DNA of 64,000 bases from contig NZ_JADLQQ010000008.1 of assembly GCF_015477765.1 (NCBI RefSeq), positions 372,001 through 436,000 of the forward strand, given 5' to 3'. The notes under the pieces are model-generated. The model saw only the letters and a list, made by a program, of their open reading frames with translations, did no database searches and had not been told where the DNA came from. The DNA is from Nocardia transvalensis (GTDB lineage: Bacteria; Actinomycetota; Actinomycetes; Mycobacteriales; Mycobacteriaceae). Position numbers and translations under genes: made by a program. Below are positions 9,703-18,390 of this stretch, in pieces; the stretch's first letter is position 1; each line of letters starts with the position of its first letter.

Positions 9703-9867
9703 ATGAGTGTCGAAAATTTAAGAGAATTTGACGCAAACCTCGACAGAGCGGCGCAGGAACGGTTTCTGGTTACGCTTTGGCGGAATATTGCGCAGCAATC
9801 GTCGAGAACTGTCAATAATTCAGGTGCTCGAATCCAGTGGGCTTCCTCCTGTGAGGTGAAAAGCTAA
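9703..9867 (+). CDS. 54-residue peptide, possible leader or precursor
   Basis: An ORF starting MSVENLREFDANLDRAAQ and ending IQWASSCEVKS. A GGAGG ribosome binding site (9690-9694) lies eight bases before the ATG. The N-terminal half is charged and probably helical; the C-terminal third is neutral, rich in Ser/Asn/Gln and holds one Cys. It lies in AT-richer DNA between the regulator and the first enzyme gene. A RiPP-like precursor, a small accessory protein or the remnant of a longer gene are all possible. No modifying enzyme of a known RiPP class is nearby, which argues against the first. Confidence 0.4.
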   Translation: MSVENLREFDANLDRAAQERFLVTLWRNIAQQSSRTVNNSGARIQWASSCEVKS

Positions 9868-10283
9868 GTGATGAATTTGCTATATGGCCCAATGGTAATA
9901 CTAGGACGATTGCAGAAGCCGATACTGACGGCGAAACCGTGCGATGGGCATTGGTGCGGTCAAAATCTGTGCACCACGTAGCGTAAGGCTCCGCCGGTGG
10001 ATCATATTTGGTTGTGTCCCAAAGTGCGCGGATATCCATAACTTTGAGACCGAGATAAAGCGAGGTAAGAGCGAACCTATTCGTGTTGTGGAGACGCGCG
10101 TGGTTTCACTTCGAAGAATGCGGGGATGTTCGATTTCAAAGTGTCGATTGCGCCCCCTCTCTGGCAAAGTTGCACTATGCGCGCCTCGCGTGAAGTTGAT
10201 CGCTGGAACAATATGAGTAACATTCCTTTGATAAGTCTTACGCAAGAAAGTTTCCGCTAATCTCGATATGAGGGAGTGGTCGT
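9868..10283. other. AT-richer intergenic region before the enzyme operon
   Basis: No supported gene in 416 bp. Base composition is visibly richer in A and T than the surroundings, as expected of the promoter region for the operon starting at 10284. No StrR-type paired half sites could be assigned with confidence. Confidence 0.4.
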
Positions 10284-10607
10284 ATGACGGTACGCCACAT
10301 CGTGCTTTTCACTCTCAACCCTGGGGTCGGGAGGAGTGATGCGCGGGTAGCAGCAGCCGCAGCGCTTTCGGAGTCACATCGCGAGCACATTCCTGAAATC
10401 CTTGAGTGGTGGACAGGATTCGACTGCGGAAATCGGTCTATTTCTGCTGATTTCGCGGTCATGGGCAGATTCGAAGATATGGACGCTGTCGCTCGCTATC
10501 TCGAACATCCGCACCACCGCGAAGGAGTTTCGGCCTGGAGCTCTGTTGCATCGTGGACTGTGATCGATTTGAACGATCGAGAAATCGAGAGGGCACATAA
10601 TGTATGA
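10284..10607 (+). CDS. Dabb (stress-responsive alpha/beta barrel) protein
   Basis: A 107-residue ferredoxin-like barrel protein. It begins MTVRHIVLFTLNPGV, the typical Dabb start (RHIVLFKL), and ends with the characteristic segment ARYLEHPHHREGV before a final strand (SWTVIDLND). GAGGGAG lies upstream of the ATG. Dabb proteins are dimeric; some are cyclases or isomerases that bind small hydrophobic or aromatic intermediates (for example plant olivetolic acid cyclase). Here it is the first gene of the enzyme operon and overlaps the ligase start by 8 nt. It may bind or cyclise a pathway intermediate; this is inferred from position only. Confidence 0.82.
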   Translation: MTVRHIVLFTLNPGVGRSDARVAAAAALSESHREHIPEILEWWTGFDCGNRSISADFAVMGRFEDMDAVARYLEHPHHREGVSAWSSVASWTVIDLNDREIERAHNV

Positions 10608-12033
10608 ACTGTTAAATGCCGATACGGAGCGATTTTCCCGCGAAACGCTGTCTCGTCACCTGGCATTCGAACGCGCAGAGTGGAATGCCGCAAGCCTCAG
10701 GCTCCATCAAACTGCCGCGGTACGTCGAACTCTGGAGCATGTCACTACGGGGTCCAAATTTTATAAACACCATCTCTCCCTAGCGCTCGATCGCCATCCG
10801 GTGAATGAGGTAACTCTCGAATCGCTTGAGACGTTCCCCTTCACGACGAAGAATGATCTCAGAGAGCACGGGCTTGAGGTGCTGTCAAAACCGATCAGCG
10901 AGGCGTGGATCTTCTACGAAACGACTGGCACCACAGGCAAAGCCACGCCCTGCCCGCGGGACAACGTCGACAGCACTGTCAGTAACACCGCGCTTACTGT
11001 GAACTACGCCAGCATCCTGCGCCGGCACTCTCGAAAGCACGTGGTTGGGGTCATGGGGCCGACCGAACTTCATTCGACCGGCGATGCGTTCGGTGAGGTC
11101 TTCCGCAACTTGGGCCATTGTGTTGTCAAAATGTGGCCTCACTCGCCAGTGGTGGGATACCAACGTGCCTTGGAGGTTATGGCCGAAATCGGTGTGACAG
11201 CACTTGTCTGTACTCCTGGTATGGCTATGGCACTCGCGCGGGAAGCGATCGAGAGTGGTTACTCGATTTCAGATTTCGACCTGGACTTCATCATGGTCGT
11301 GGGCGAGCTAGTAACTCCCGCGTTGCTGTCCAATATTGAGTCCGTCTGGTCCACAACGGTATACAACTGCATGTACGCTTCCCAGGAAGCCAGCATAATG
11401 GCGGCTGTCCGCGACGATGGTCAGCTCCGGACAGTCCCGCTGAACAATTACTACGAGATCGTTGATCCTGATTCCGGTCGTCGAGTCTTGCCTGACAAGG
11501 CTGGTGAGCGGGTCGGCGAACTTGTCGTTACGCACCTCTTTCAGGGATGCAAGCCACTCATTCGATACCGCACCGGCGATATGGTTCGTCTCCGTCCCAG
11601 CGGTGAGGGTGCTCGTTATCCCTCAGATATCATGACGCCACTGGGGCGTGTCCGTGACGTGACAGAGATCGGCGGCACGGCGTTTACTGCCTACGCCCTC
11701 GAGCAGGTCGTGCTCGAGGGCATACATGGCTGCTACGGCTATCAGATTGTCATTGACAGCGCCGTAGAAGCCCAAGGTGACTGCGTGCAGGTCGTCTTCG
11801 AGTTCTTGGACGATCGCGTCACCGAGGCCTTCGATGTGCAGGCCTGCGCCGCCCGTATTGGCGAAGCCTTAGGTGCAAGTACGTCTGTCAAGGTTGGGGC
11901 GATCGGAACCATCGCTACCACAGGTGCGATGGTGAGCTGGAAGGCCTCTCGGGTACATGATAAGCGCGCTGCCGAGGACCCTGAGCGTTGTGCAGCATTG
12001 GCTATTGCCTTGCAGCGAGACGGAGCCCGGTGA
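10600..12033 (+). CDS. PaaK-like AMP-dependent acid ligase
   Basis: A 477-residue adenylate-forming enzyme of the phenylacetate-CoA ligase branch. The ATP-binding P-loop motif is ETTGTTGKAT at 107-116, the A5-type motif YASQE at 259-263 and the A7-type motif YRTGD at 323-327. The family activates an aryl or short carboxylic acid as acyl-AMP and passes it to CoA, a carrier thiol or an amine. No carrier protein is encoded in the window, so CoA or an amine acceptor seems more likely. The natural substrate may be the prephenate-derived acid made by the neighbours. It overlaps the Dabb gene and its stop overlaps the next start (TGATG). Confidence 0.85.
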   Translation: MYELLNADTERFSRETLSRHLAFERAEWNAASLRLHQTAAVRRTLEHVTTGSKFYKHHLSLALDRHPVNEVTLESLETFPFTTKNDLREHGLEVLSKPISEAWIFYETTGTTGKATPCPRDNVDSTVSNTALTVNYASILRRHSRKHVVGVMGPTELHSTGDAFGEVFRNLGHCVVKMWPHSPVVGYQRALEVMAEIGVTALVCTPGMAMALAREAIESGYSISDFDLDFIMVVGELVTPALLSNIESVWSTTVYNCMYASQEASIMAAVRDDGQLRTVPLNNYYEIVDPDSGRRVLPDKAGERVGELVVTHLFQGCKPLIRYRTGDMVRLRPSGEGARYPSDIMTPLGRVRDVTEIGGTAFTAYALEQVVLEGIHGCYGYQIVIDSAVEAQGDCVQVVFEFLDDRVTEAFDVQACAARIGEALGASTSVKVGAIGTIATTGAMVSWKASRVHDKRAAEDPERCAALAIALQRDGAR

Positions 12034-13034
12034 TGACGCCTTCCATCTCATCGAGTTCCCTCGTGCTCAACCCGGTGATTGAGGGCCCGGTGTCGGGCAC
12101 CCCCATCTGCTGGGTAGGTGGGAAATGGACGAGAATTTCCGGGTACGGGCTCACCATCGCAACTCAGGGACTGCACTACGGCACGGGCGTTTTCGAGGGG
12201 ATTCGCGCCTATTGGAGCGAGCGGGATGGATGCGCATATGTTGTCAGGCTGTCGGAACACATCGACCGGCTTTTCGAGAGCTGCCGACTCGTGCGTATTG
12301 ATCCCGGGGTGACGGCCGTCGAGATTCGGGATATTGTTCTGGAGATCGTTGAACGCAACGGATACCAAGGCGACCTCTATATCCGTCCGATTGCTTTCAA
12401 GTCCCGGCTCGCTGCCGGGACGCCCTTCGGAGTCGGACTCGACGGCGTCGAGGACCTGGCCGCAGTGTATGCGACTCCAATGCCGGCGAAGAAGGAGCTC
12501 GGCAGCATCCGATGCGGCGTCTCGAGATGGCGGCGAGTTCCCGGGGATTGTATTCCCGCTCGTGCAAAAATAACGGGCTCTTATGTTAACATTGCCCTTG
12601 CCGTGGACGAGGCTCGGTCAGCTGGTCTCGATGATGCGATTCTGCTGAATACGCGAGGGACGGTATCAGAGGCCAGCACCGCAAACGTTTTTGTGGTTTC
12701 ACAGGGCGAACTAGTGACGCCAACCCTCGACTGTGATGTTCTCGGGGGGCAAACGCGCGCTTGCGTCCTCGAACTAGGCGCAGATTTGGGAATTCCGACT
12801 GTCGAAAGACCTGTGGACGTTTCCGAACTAGATACCGCCGAGGAAATTTTTCTCACAGGCACGGCCTGCGAGGTCACTGCAGTGGTGGAGATCAATGGCC
12901 GGTCGGTTGGTGCGGGTCGGCCCGGACCGACCACGAAAGCGATCTTCGAGGCCTACCGCTTGAGCGTTCACCGTGATGGCGATCTACACCATTCCTGGAC
13001 GACAAAGGTCCGACTTGGTTCTCACTCTATCTAG
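12033..13034 (+). CDS. Class IV (branched-chain type) aminotransferase
   Basis: A 333-residue PLP enzyme of the IlvE/D-amino-acid aminotransferase fold. ATG 12033 overlaps the ligase stop. FEGIRAY at 54-60 and the Schiff-base lysine at about 179 (PARAKITGSYVN) are both present, as is the phosphate-binding stretch around SEASTANVFVV. Class IV enzymes move an amino group between a 2-oxo acid and an L- or D-amino acid. In bacilysin-type pathways an aminotransferase converts the ring-modified pyruvate made from prephenate into an amino acid, so the neighbouring prephenate decarboxylase makes a dihydroaryl or cyclohexenyl pyruvate a plausible substrate. A housekeeping IlvE role is less likely in this setting. 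Confidence 0.88.
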   Translation: MTPSISSSSLVLNPVIEGPVSGTPICWVGGKWTRISGYGLTIATQGLHYGTGVFEGIRAYWSERDGCAYVVRLSEHIDRLFESCRLVRIDPGVTAVEIRDIVLEIVERNGYQGDLYIRPIAFKSRLAAGTPFGVGLDGVEDLAAVYATPMPAKKELGSIRCGVSRWRRVPGDCIPARAKITGSYVNIALAVDEARSAGLDDAILLNTRGTVSEASTANVFVVSQGELVTPTLDCDVLGGQTRACVLELGADLGIPTVERPVDVSELDTAEEIFLTGTACEVTAVVEINGRSVGAGRPGPTTKAIFEAYRLSVHRDGDLHHSWTTKVRLGSHSI

Positions 13035-13071
13035 CCCGGTAGAATTTTCGTCGCTGAAGGAGATTTTCGTC

Positions 13072-13713
13072 ATGTCCACGCTCAGTTCACCGGTAATCGA
13101 TCTCGCGCTCCCGCATACCCGCGACGGTTTATTGCGGGGAATCGCTACGCTCGGGCCAGCGGGTACCAGTAGCGAACAATCGGCACGGTACCTGAGCGAT
13201 TACCTCAGTGCGAGCTGGCAGGACTGTCGGATTGACAAGCCTGTGCCCATCGACCTATACCCACAATATGAGGAAGCTGCGCAAGCGGTCGTAAACGGTC
13301 GCAGTTCATTACTGTTGGTTGCAAACGCTTATCATGCAATATCCACCTTCTATATGGATTCGAAGCTCTCGATCGTCGGTGCGTATTGCTTCGATACTCC
13401 GCAGTACGGCATTGCGTCGCGGTCGGGCGTGCTTCCTGATGGTGAGTTGACGATTGCCAGTCACCCTGCTCCAATCCCACTCATCAACCAACTTCTTGCG
13501 GGGACAAAGGCCTCCGCCGGTCGCGTGGTGAGGATGGACTCGACGAGTGCGGCCGCTCGGTCCGCTGCCGGTGGTGATGTCGATGTTGCGTTGACAACAG
13601 CTCCAGCCGCAAGTTTGTACGGACTGAAATTTGTTACACGGACTCGAAATATTCGCATGCTCTGGTCGGTATTCGCCGCCGCCACAGACGAACGCCGATT
13701 TGGCGAGCTCTGA
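13072..13713 (+). CDS. BacA-like prephenate decarboxylase
   Basis: A 213-residue protein of the prephenate dehydratase-like fold that resembles BacA of bacilysin synthesis and SalX/AerD rather than PheA. Shared landmarks with BacA are LGPAGTSSE at 27-35 (LGPEGTSSE in BacA), FYM followed by DTPQYG at 108-113 (DTPMYG in BacA), SHPAPI near 130, STSAAAR near 157 and a final YGLKFV...IRMLWSVF. BacA-type enzymes decarboxylate prephenate without aromatising it, giving dihydro-4-hydroxyphenylpyruvate. No ACT regulatory domain is present, as in BacA. ATG 13072 follows a GAAGGAG ribosome binding site. This gene defines the chemistry of the cluster: a non-aromatic six-membered ring drawn from the shikimate pathway. 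Confidence 0.88.
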   Translation: MSTLSSPVIDLALPHTRDGLLRGIATLGPAGTSSEQSARYLSDYLSASWQDCRIDKPVPIDLYPQYEEAAQAVVNGRSSLLLVANAYHAISTFYMDSKLSIVGAYCFDTPQYGIASRSGVLPDGELTIASHPAPIPLINQLLAGTKASAGRVVRMDSTSAAARSAAGGDVDVALTTAPAASLYGLKFVTRTRNIRMLWSVFAAATDERRFGEL

Positions 13714-13796
13714 CCGCCCATCGCCGCGACCAGAAGGATGTTTGGGAACATGCCTGCCTGCGGTGACGGCCGCCCTGCAAGAAAGGTAAGAAACCG

Positions 13797-15617
13797 ATGA
13801 CGCCGAGCATCGAGTCGGACGGGATCGATCAGGTGAGCGCCGACATGGGCGCCTTGCGCCAGAAGTACCGCGTCGAGCGTGACAAGCGGCTTCGGTCTGA
13901 CGGGAGCCGCCAGTACGTCCGACTGGAGAACCAGTTGGCCAACTCCCTCGACGACCCTTACACACCGGTGGCAGCTCGCCCACCGCAGACCGATCACACG
14001 ACCGTTGTGTGCATCGGTGGCGGTTTTGCAGGTCTGGTGACGGGAGCCCGTCTGAGGGAGGCAGGGGTCAATGGGGTCCGTATCATCGAGCAGGGCGGTG
14101 ACTTCGGTGGAACCTGGTATTGGAATCGATACCCAGGCGCCCAGGCCGACACCCACTCCCTCGTGTATTTGCCACTGCTCGAGGAAACAGGCTACGTACC
14201 TACTGAGAAGTACGCCCACGGCCCCGAAATCCTGGAGCACTGCCGCCGGATCGGCAAGCACTACGACTTGTACGCCGACGCGCTGTTCCACACAACCGTG
14301 ACTAAGGTGACCTGGGATGACGTCGGCTCACGCTGGGTTATCCAAACCGACCGGGGCGACCGGGTCACGGCTCAGTTCGTGGTAATGGGCATCGGTCCGC
14401 TCAACGTTCCCAAGCTGCCTGGGGTCCCCGGCATCGACCGGTTCCGGGGCCACTCCTTCCACACCAGCAGGTGGGACTACTCCTACACCGGTGGAAGCCC
14501 TGCGGGAGACCCCATGGACCGACTCGGCGACAAGCGCGTCGCCATCATCGGCACCGGGGCTACTGCCGTGCAGTGCGTGCCCCACCTCGCCGAGGCTTGT
14601 AGGGAGCTCTATGTATTCCAGCGCACCCCCTCTTCGGTCGATGTCCGCAACAACGAGCCCATCGATCCGCAGTGGTTCCATCAGATGGCCACGTCCGGCT
14701 GGCAGCAACGGTGGATGGAGAACTTCGCCGCCAACTACTCGGGCCGTAGCGTCGCCGAAGACTTGGTGATGGACGGCTGGACTGCCCCCGCCAAGCGCAT
14801 CCAGGCAGTCATCAGCCAGCTCCCTGCTGCGGCGCGGACTCCCGAGACGCTGGCCAAGGTTCGCGAGAAGGCCGACTTCGAGAAGATGTCCCAAATACGG
14901 GCTCGGGTCGACGCAGTGGTCAAGGACCACGACACGGCGCAGCAGCTCAAGGCGTGGTATTCCCAGATGTGCAAACGCCCGTGCTTCCACGACGAGTACC
15001 TGAAGTCCTACAACCGGCCGTCGACTCACCTAGTGGATACCGATGGCAAGGGGATCGAAGGCATCACCGAGGCCGGAGTGATGGCGTGCGGGCGCGAGTG
15101 GGTGGTCGACTGCATCATCTACGCCTCCGGATTCGAGGTCGCGACCCCCTTCACTTTCCGCGCCGGATATGAGGTCACGGGCCGAGGTGGGCTCACCCTC
15201 AGTGACCATTGGGCGGAAGGTATGCGGACCTTTCACGGCTCACAAGTCCGCCACTTTCCAAACGCCTTCGTCGTCCAGCCATTCCAGGGAGCGAACTTCC
15301 TGACCAACATCCCCCACGACATCGCCGAATCGGCCAAGACAATCACCTCCATAGTGCGACGCACCCTGGATGGAGGGCATCGCGAGGTGGAGCCCTCCCA
15401 AGCAGCTGAGCAAGCGTGGATCGACCTGGTGCTGTCCGGCGCGGGGAGCTTCCAGAGTTCTCTGGAATGCACTCCAGGCCTCTACAACAACGAGGGCAAT
15501 CCGGATGAACCTTCTCACCAACTGAACTCCGGCTACCCCGATGGGCCGCTGGCCTACTACGAGTACATCCAGCGCTGGCGCGCGCTAGGGACCTTCGACG
15601 AGCTGGAGTTTCGGTGA
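13797..15617 (+). CDS. Type I Baeyer-Villiger monooxygenase
   Basis: A 606-residue FAD/NADPH monooxygenase. The BVMO fingerprint FxGxxxHxxxWD is exact at 216-227. The first Rossmann motif GGGFAG is at 74-79, GGTWYWNRYPGA at 104-115, and the NADPH-binding GTGATA at 252-257. Length and layout match cyclohexanone- and phenylacetone-type monooxygenases, with an N-terminal extension of about 60 residues. These enzymes insert oxygen next to a ketone, turning cyclic ketones into lactones. A prephenate-derived ring carries a ketone or alcohol at C4 after reduction or isomerisation, so ring expansion to a seven-membered lactone is a reasonable inference. An AAAGG ribosome binding site precedes ATG 13797. 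Confidence 0.9.
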   Translation: MTPSIESDGIDQVSADMGALRQKYRVERDKRLRSDGSRQYVRLENQLANSLDDPYTPVAARPPQTDHTTVVCIGGGFAGLVTGARLREAGVNGVRIIEQGGDFGGTWYWNRYPGAQADTHSLVYLPLLEETGYVPTEKYAHGPEILEHCRRIGKHYDLYADALFHTTVTKVTWDDVGSRWVIQTDRGDRVTAQFVVMGIGPLNVPKLPGVPGIDRFRGHSFHTSRWDYSYTGGSPAGDPMDRLGDKRVAIIGTGATAVQCVPHLAEACRELYVFQRTPSSVDVRNNEPIDPQWFHQMATSGWQQRWMENFAANYSGRSVAEDLVMDGWTAPAKRIQAVISQLPAAARTPETLAKVREKADFEKMSQIRARVDAVVKDHDTAQQLKAWYSQMCKRPCFHDEYLKSYNRPSTHLVDTDGKGIEGITEAGVMACGREWVVDCIIYASGFEVATPFTFRAGYEVTGRGGLTLSDHWAEGMRTFHGSQVRHFPNAFVVQPFQGANFLTNIPHDIAESAKTITSIVRRTLDGGHREVEPSQAAEQAWIDLVLSGAGSFQSSLECTPGLYNNEGNPDEPSHQLNSGYPDGPLAYYEYIQRWRALGTFDELEFR

Positions 15618-15692
15618 CTGCGAGGGTAAATCCTGGCAGATGCCGCCGGGATTGGTTGACGAGAAGGCAGAACAACAGACACGAGGTGCGAC

Positions 15693-17228
15693 ATGGTTAA
15701 CGGTGGTTGGGACATGATCGTGGTGGGAGCCGGGTCAGCCGGTGCGCCGCTCGCGGTGCGCTCGGCCCAGCAGGGTAAGCGGGTCCTCTTACTGGAGGCT
15801 GGCCCGGACTACCGGGCAGAGCAACTGCCGGAAGTGTGGCGCTCCCCGAATCCAATGGTCGCTCGGCTCGATCCCGCCGCAGCGACCGGACTGGTGTGGG
15901 AGGGGCTGGAATCCTCCCGGACCGAGAAGCAGCAGCAGGCGCCGTACCGGCGAGGTCGGGGTGTCGGGGGCAGCTCGTCGATCAATGGGCAGATTGCTAT
16001 CCGACCGCCGGTGGAAGAGTTCGACGACTGGGTGAGCTCGGGCGCAATCGGCTGGTCACCCAGCGAGGTTCTGCCGTATTTCGCGAAGTTGGAGAACGAC
16101 GAGGAGTTCGGAGAGGCCCCTTACCACGGGCTCAGCGGCCCCACTCCTATCTATCGGACTCCACAGGAGCAGTGGGGCGGGGTCGACTCAGCCCTCGCCC
16201 GGTCAGCGCTCGCTGCGGGCTATTTGTGGACGCCGGATGTGAACGCGCCGGGCGCGACCGGTGTGTCGCCGTTCCCGATCAACTCACGCTCAGGCCGCCG
16301 GGTGTCGGTAAACGATTCCTATCTGGAAGGGGCTCGAGACCTAGCTAGCCTGACCATCCGGGGTGATGCGCTGGTTGACCGAGTCGTGATCGCGGGCAAC
16401 CGCGCCGTCGGGGTCCGCGTCGTTGCGGACGGTTCGGCGGTGACCGAATACGCCGATACCGTGGTGCTCTCTGCAGGGGTGATTCACTCTCCAGCGATCC
16501 TGCTGCGATCTGGCGTGGGGCCGGCTGCCGAGCTGCGCTCTCTCGACCTTGAGGTCCACGCCGACCTGCCCGTGGGACGTGGCCTACAGGACCATCCGAT
16601 GGCGGTGGTGTCGCTGCCGCTGACCAAGGCTGCGGCACCGAAGTCACAGCACGACCGGCACACCAATGTCTGTGTCCGCACCGGCTCGGAATCGGGGCGG
16701 TACTCCAACGATCTGATGTTCGTCTCTGACAACCAGACCGGTCCAGGGCTGGGGGCGTTCAGGGTGTGGCTCAACCAAAGCTACTCGCGCGGTCTGCTGA
16801 CACTGACCTCGCTCGACCCCGCGGCGCAACCGCTGGTGCGTGCGCAGATGCTCTCTGATCGCCGTGACCTGCGCAGGTTGCGCGAGGGGGTGCGGACGGC
16901 GGTCGAGCTGGCCCGTCGCCCGGAAACGAGGCAGATCCTGGCGGGACCGCTGGAGCAGGTGAATGAGGCCCTATTCGCAGTGTTGGACGACGACAGCGAG
17001 CTCGACGACTACCTGTTGGCGAGTGTTGCCGATCCTGGACACAGCACCAGCACTTGCCGGATGGGCACTCCGGGACACCCGGACACGGTCGTCGACCCGT
17101 CCTGCCAGGTGGTGGGAGTGGATGGCCTGCGGGTGATCGACGCATCGATCTTCCCGTCGGTACCGCGCGCGAACACCCACCTGACAGCCATCATGGTCGG
17201 TGAACTGATGGCCGACCGGCTCGACTGA
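15693..17228 (+). CDS. GMC-family flavin oxidoreductase
   Basis: A 511-residue glucose-methanol-choline oxidoreductase. The FAD dinucleotide motif GAGSAG is at 12-17, RGRGVGGSSSINGQ (flavin attachment loop) near 87-101, and the C-terminal catalytic pair is His450 (HSTSTCRMG) and His496 (NTHLTA). The family oxidises alcohols to carbonyls using FAD with oxygen or another acceptor. In this operon it could oxidise a ring alcohol to the ketone used by the adjacent monooxygenase, or a terminal alcohol formed later. ATG 15693 is preceded by GAGG. Resemblance to mycofactocin-linked MftG was considered but no mft genes are nearby. Confidence 0.88.
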   Translation: MVNGGWDMIVVGAGSAGAPLAVRSAQQGKRVLLLEAGPDYRAEQLPEVWRSPNPMVARLDPAAATGLVWEGLESSRTEKQQQAPYRRGRGVGGSSSINGQIAIRPPVEEFDDWVSSGAIGWSPSEVLPYFAKLENDEEFGEAPYHGLSGPTPIYRTPQEQWGGVDSALARSALAAGYLWTPDVNAPGATGVSPFPINSRSGRRVSVNDSYLEGARDLASLTIRGDALVDRVVIAGNRAVGVRVVADGSAVTEYADTVVLSAGVIHSPAILLRSGVGPAAELRSLDLEVHADLPVGRGLQDHPMAVVSLPLTKAAAPKSQHDRHTNVCVRTGSESGRYSNDLMFVSDNQTGPGLGAFRVWLNQSYSRGLLTLTSLDPAAQPLVRAQMLSDRRDLRRLREGVRTAVELARRPETRQILAGPLEQVNEALFAVLDDDSELDDYLLASVADPGHSTSTCRMGTPGHPDTVVDPSCQVVGVDGLRVIDASIFPSVPRANTHLTAIMVGELMADRLD

Positions 17229-17242
17229 GACCGCTCATATTG

Positions 17243-18154
17243 ATGACAGACAGCGATAGGCAGGCGACAATGCCGGACCACGGTGTTCCGTTCATAGATT
17301 CTCACGTCCACCACTGGGACCCCGCGAAGCCCGACTGGTACCCGTATCTGGCCCCTGGTGCGGAACTGCCCGAAATGGGCCTGGGCGACATAACCGCCAT
17401 GCAGCGGCTCTATGACCAGGACACATACCTTGCCGAAGCCCGGCCGTGGCAAATCAAGGGATACGTGCACGTCAGCGCAGCGACCGGCGCTGGTATGCAC
17501 CTCTCCGAGACCGATGCGATGGAGGAGCTCGCTGTTCGGACAGGACTGCCCGCGGCGATCGTCGGCACGGTCGACCCAGCTTCCGGCATTGCCGACATCG
17601 CCGCCGAGCTGGACCGCCAGACCGCTTGCCCGCACTTCCGAGGAATCCGCATCATGGAGGGGCTGGAGTACGACACGACACGCGCGGCAGAGATCCTGGG
17701 TCTGGTGGCAGAACGCGGCCTCGTTTATGACTCCGTGGTGCATCCGGACACGATGCTTGCAGCCGCGCGGACGCTCGAAAAGTTTCCCGATCTGCCGGTC
17801 GTAGTCGAGCACACCGGGGGCCCGACCCGCCCCAACGATCCGGCCGAGCGCGCGGCCTGGGAGCAGGGCATTACGGTGCTGGCCGAGCGCCCGTTGACGA
17901 CGGCCAAGTTCAGCGGTCTACCGATGGTGCTGCACCGGATCTCGGTGGATGCGTTTCGTCCGTGGTTCGAGCATCTCATAGCAGCATTCGGCACCGGACG
18001 GGTGCTGGTCGGGTCGAACTTTCCGGTGGACGGGCTCTATGGCACCCTGTCGCAACTGCTTGACACTTATCTGGAGCTCGCCCGACCTCTCGGCCCGGTT
18101 GCGGTGGCGGACCTATTCGCGGATACAGCATGCCGCGTCTACTTGAAGCGGTGA
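17243..18154 (+). CDS. Amidohydrolase-2 family protein, lactonase-like
   Basis: A TIM-barrel metal hydrolase of about 303 residues. DSHVHHWD at 19-26 provides the HxH metal ligands. Later landmarks are EHTGGP, a His after strand 5, and a C-terminal GSNFPVD with the catalytic Asp. This subgroup includes 2-pyrone-4,6-dicarboxylate lactonase, sugar lactonases and some decarboxylases. Lying directly after a Baeyer-Villiger monooxygenase, hydrolysis of the resulting lactone is an attractive but untested role. ATG 17243 was taken as the start; ATG 17270, preceded by an AGGCAGG stretch, is an alternative. It follows the GMC gene by 14 nt. Confidence 0.82.
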   Translation: MTDSDRQATMPDHGVPFIDSHVHHWDPAKPDWYPYLAPGAELPEMGLGDITAMQRLYDQDTYLAEARPWQIKGYVHVSAATGAGMHLSETDAMEELAVRTGLPAAIVGTVDPASGIADIAAELDRQTACPHFRGIRIMEGLEYDTTRAAEILGLVAERGLVYDSVVHPDTMLAAARTLEKFPDLPVVVEHTGGPTRPNDPAERAAWEQGITVLAERPLTTAKFSGLPMVLHRISVDAFRPWFEHLIAAFGTGRVLVGSNFPVDGLYGTLSQLLDTYLELARPLGPVAVADLFADTACRVYLKR

Positions 18155-18390
18155 CCATGGGTTGGCGTTACGAGACCGCTTCGTATTCGATGCCGAGCCA
18201 CACAACCGTCCGGAACCACGATTCGAATCGAAGGTCCTGACCGGTAGTCGGCCACGTAGTACCGTGTGCCGAATCCTTCTTGAGAATGCTTGCCGCCTGA
18301 GTCAGCGTTGATCCTGTTCGCCGCAGCGGGTACCGCGTCCCACGCCACTAAGGAAATCTGTGCCCGTCGCTTATTCATTTGGAGATATCA

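Noticed and set aside
14328..15029. 233-codon minus-strand frame antisense to the BVMO
   Set aside because: Antisense shadow in GC-rich DNA; BVMO motifs on the plus strand are decisive.
15693..17228. GMC oxidoreductase as mycofactocin MftG
   Set aside because: No mycofactocin genes nearby and the operon context is biosynthetic.
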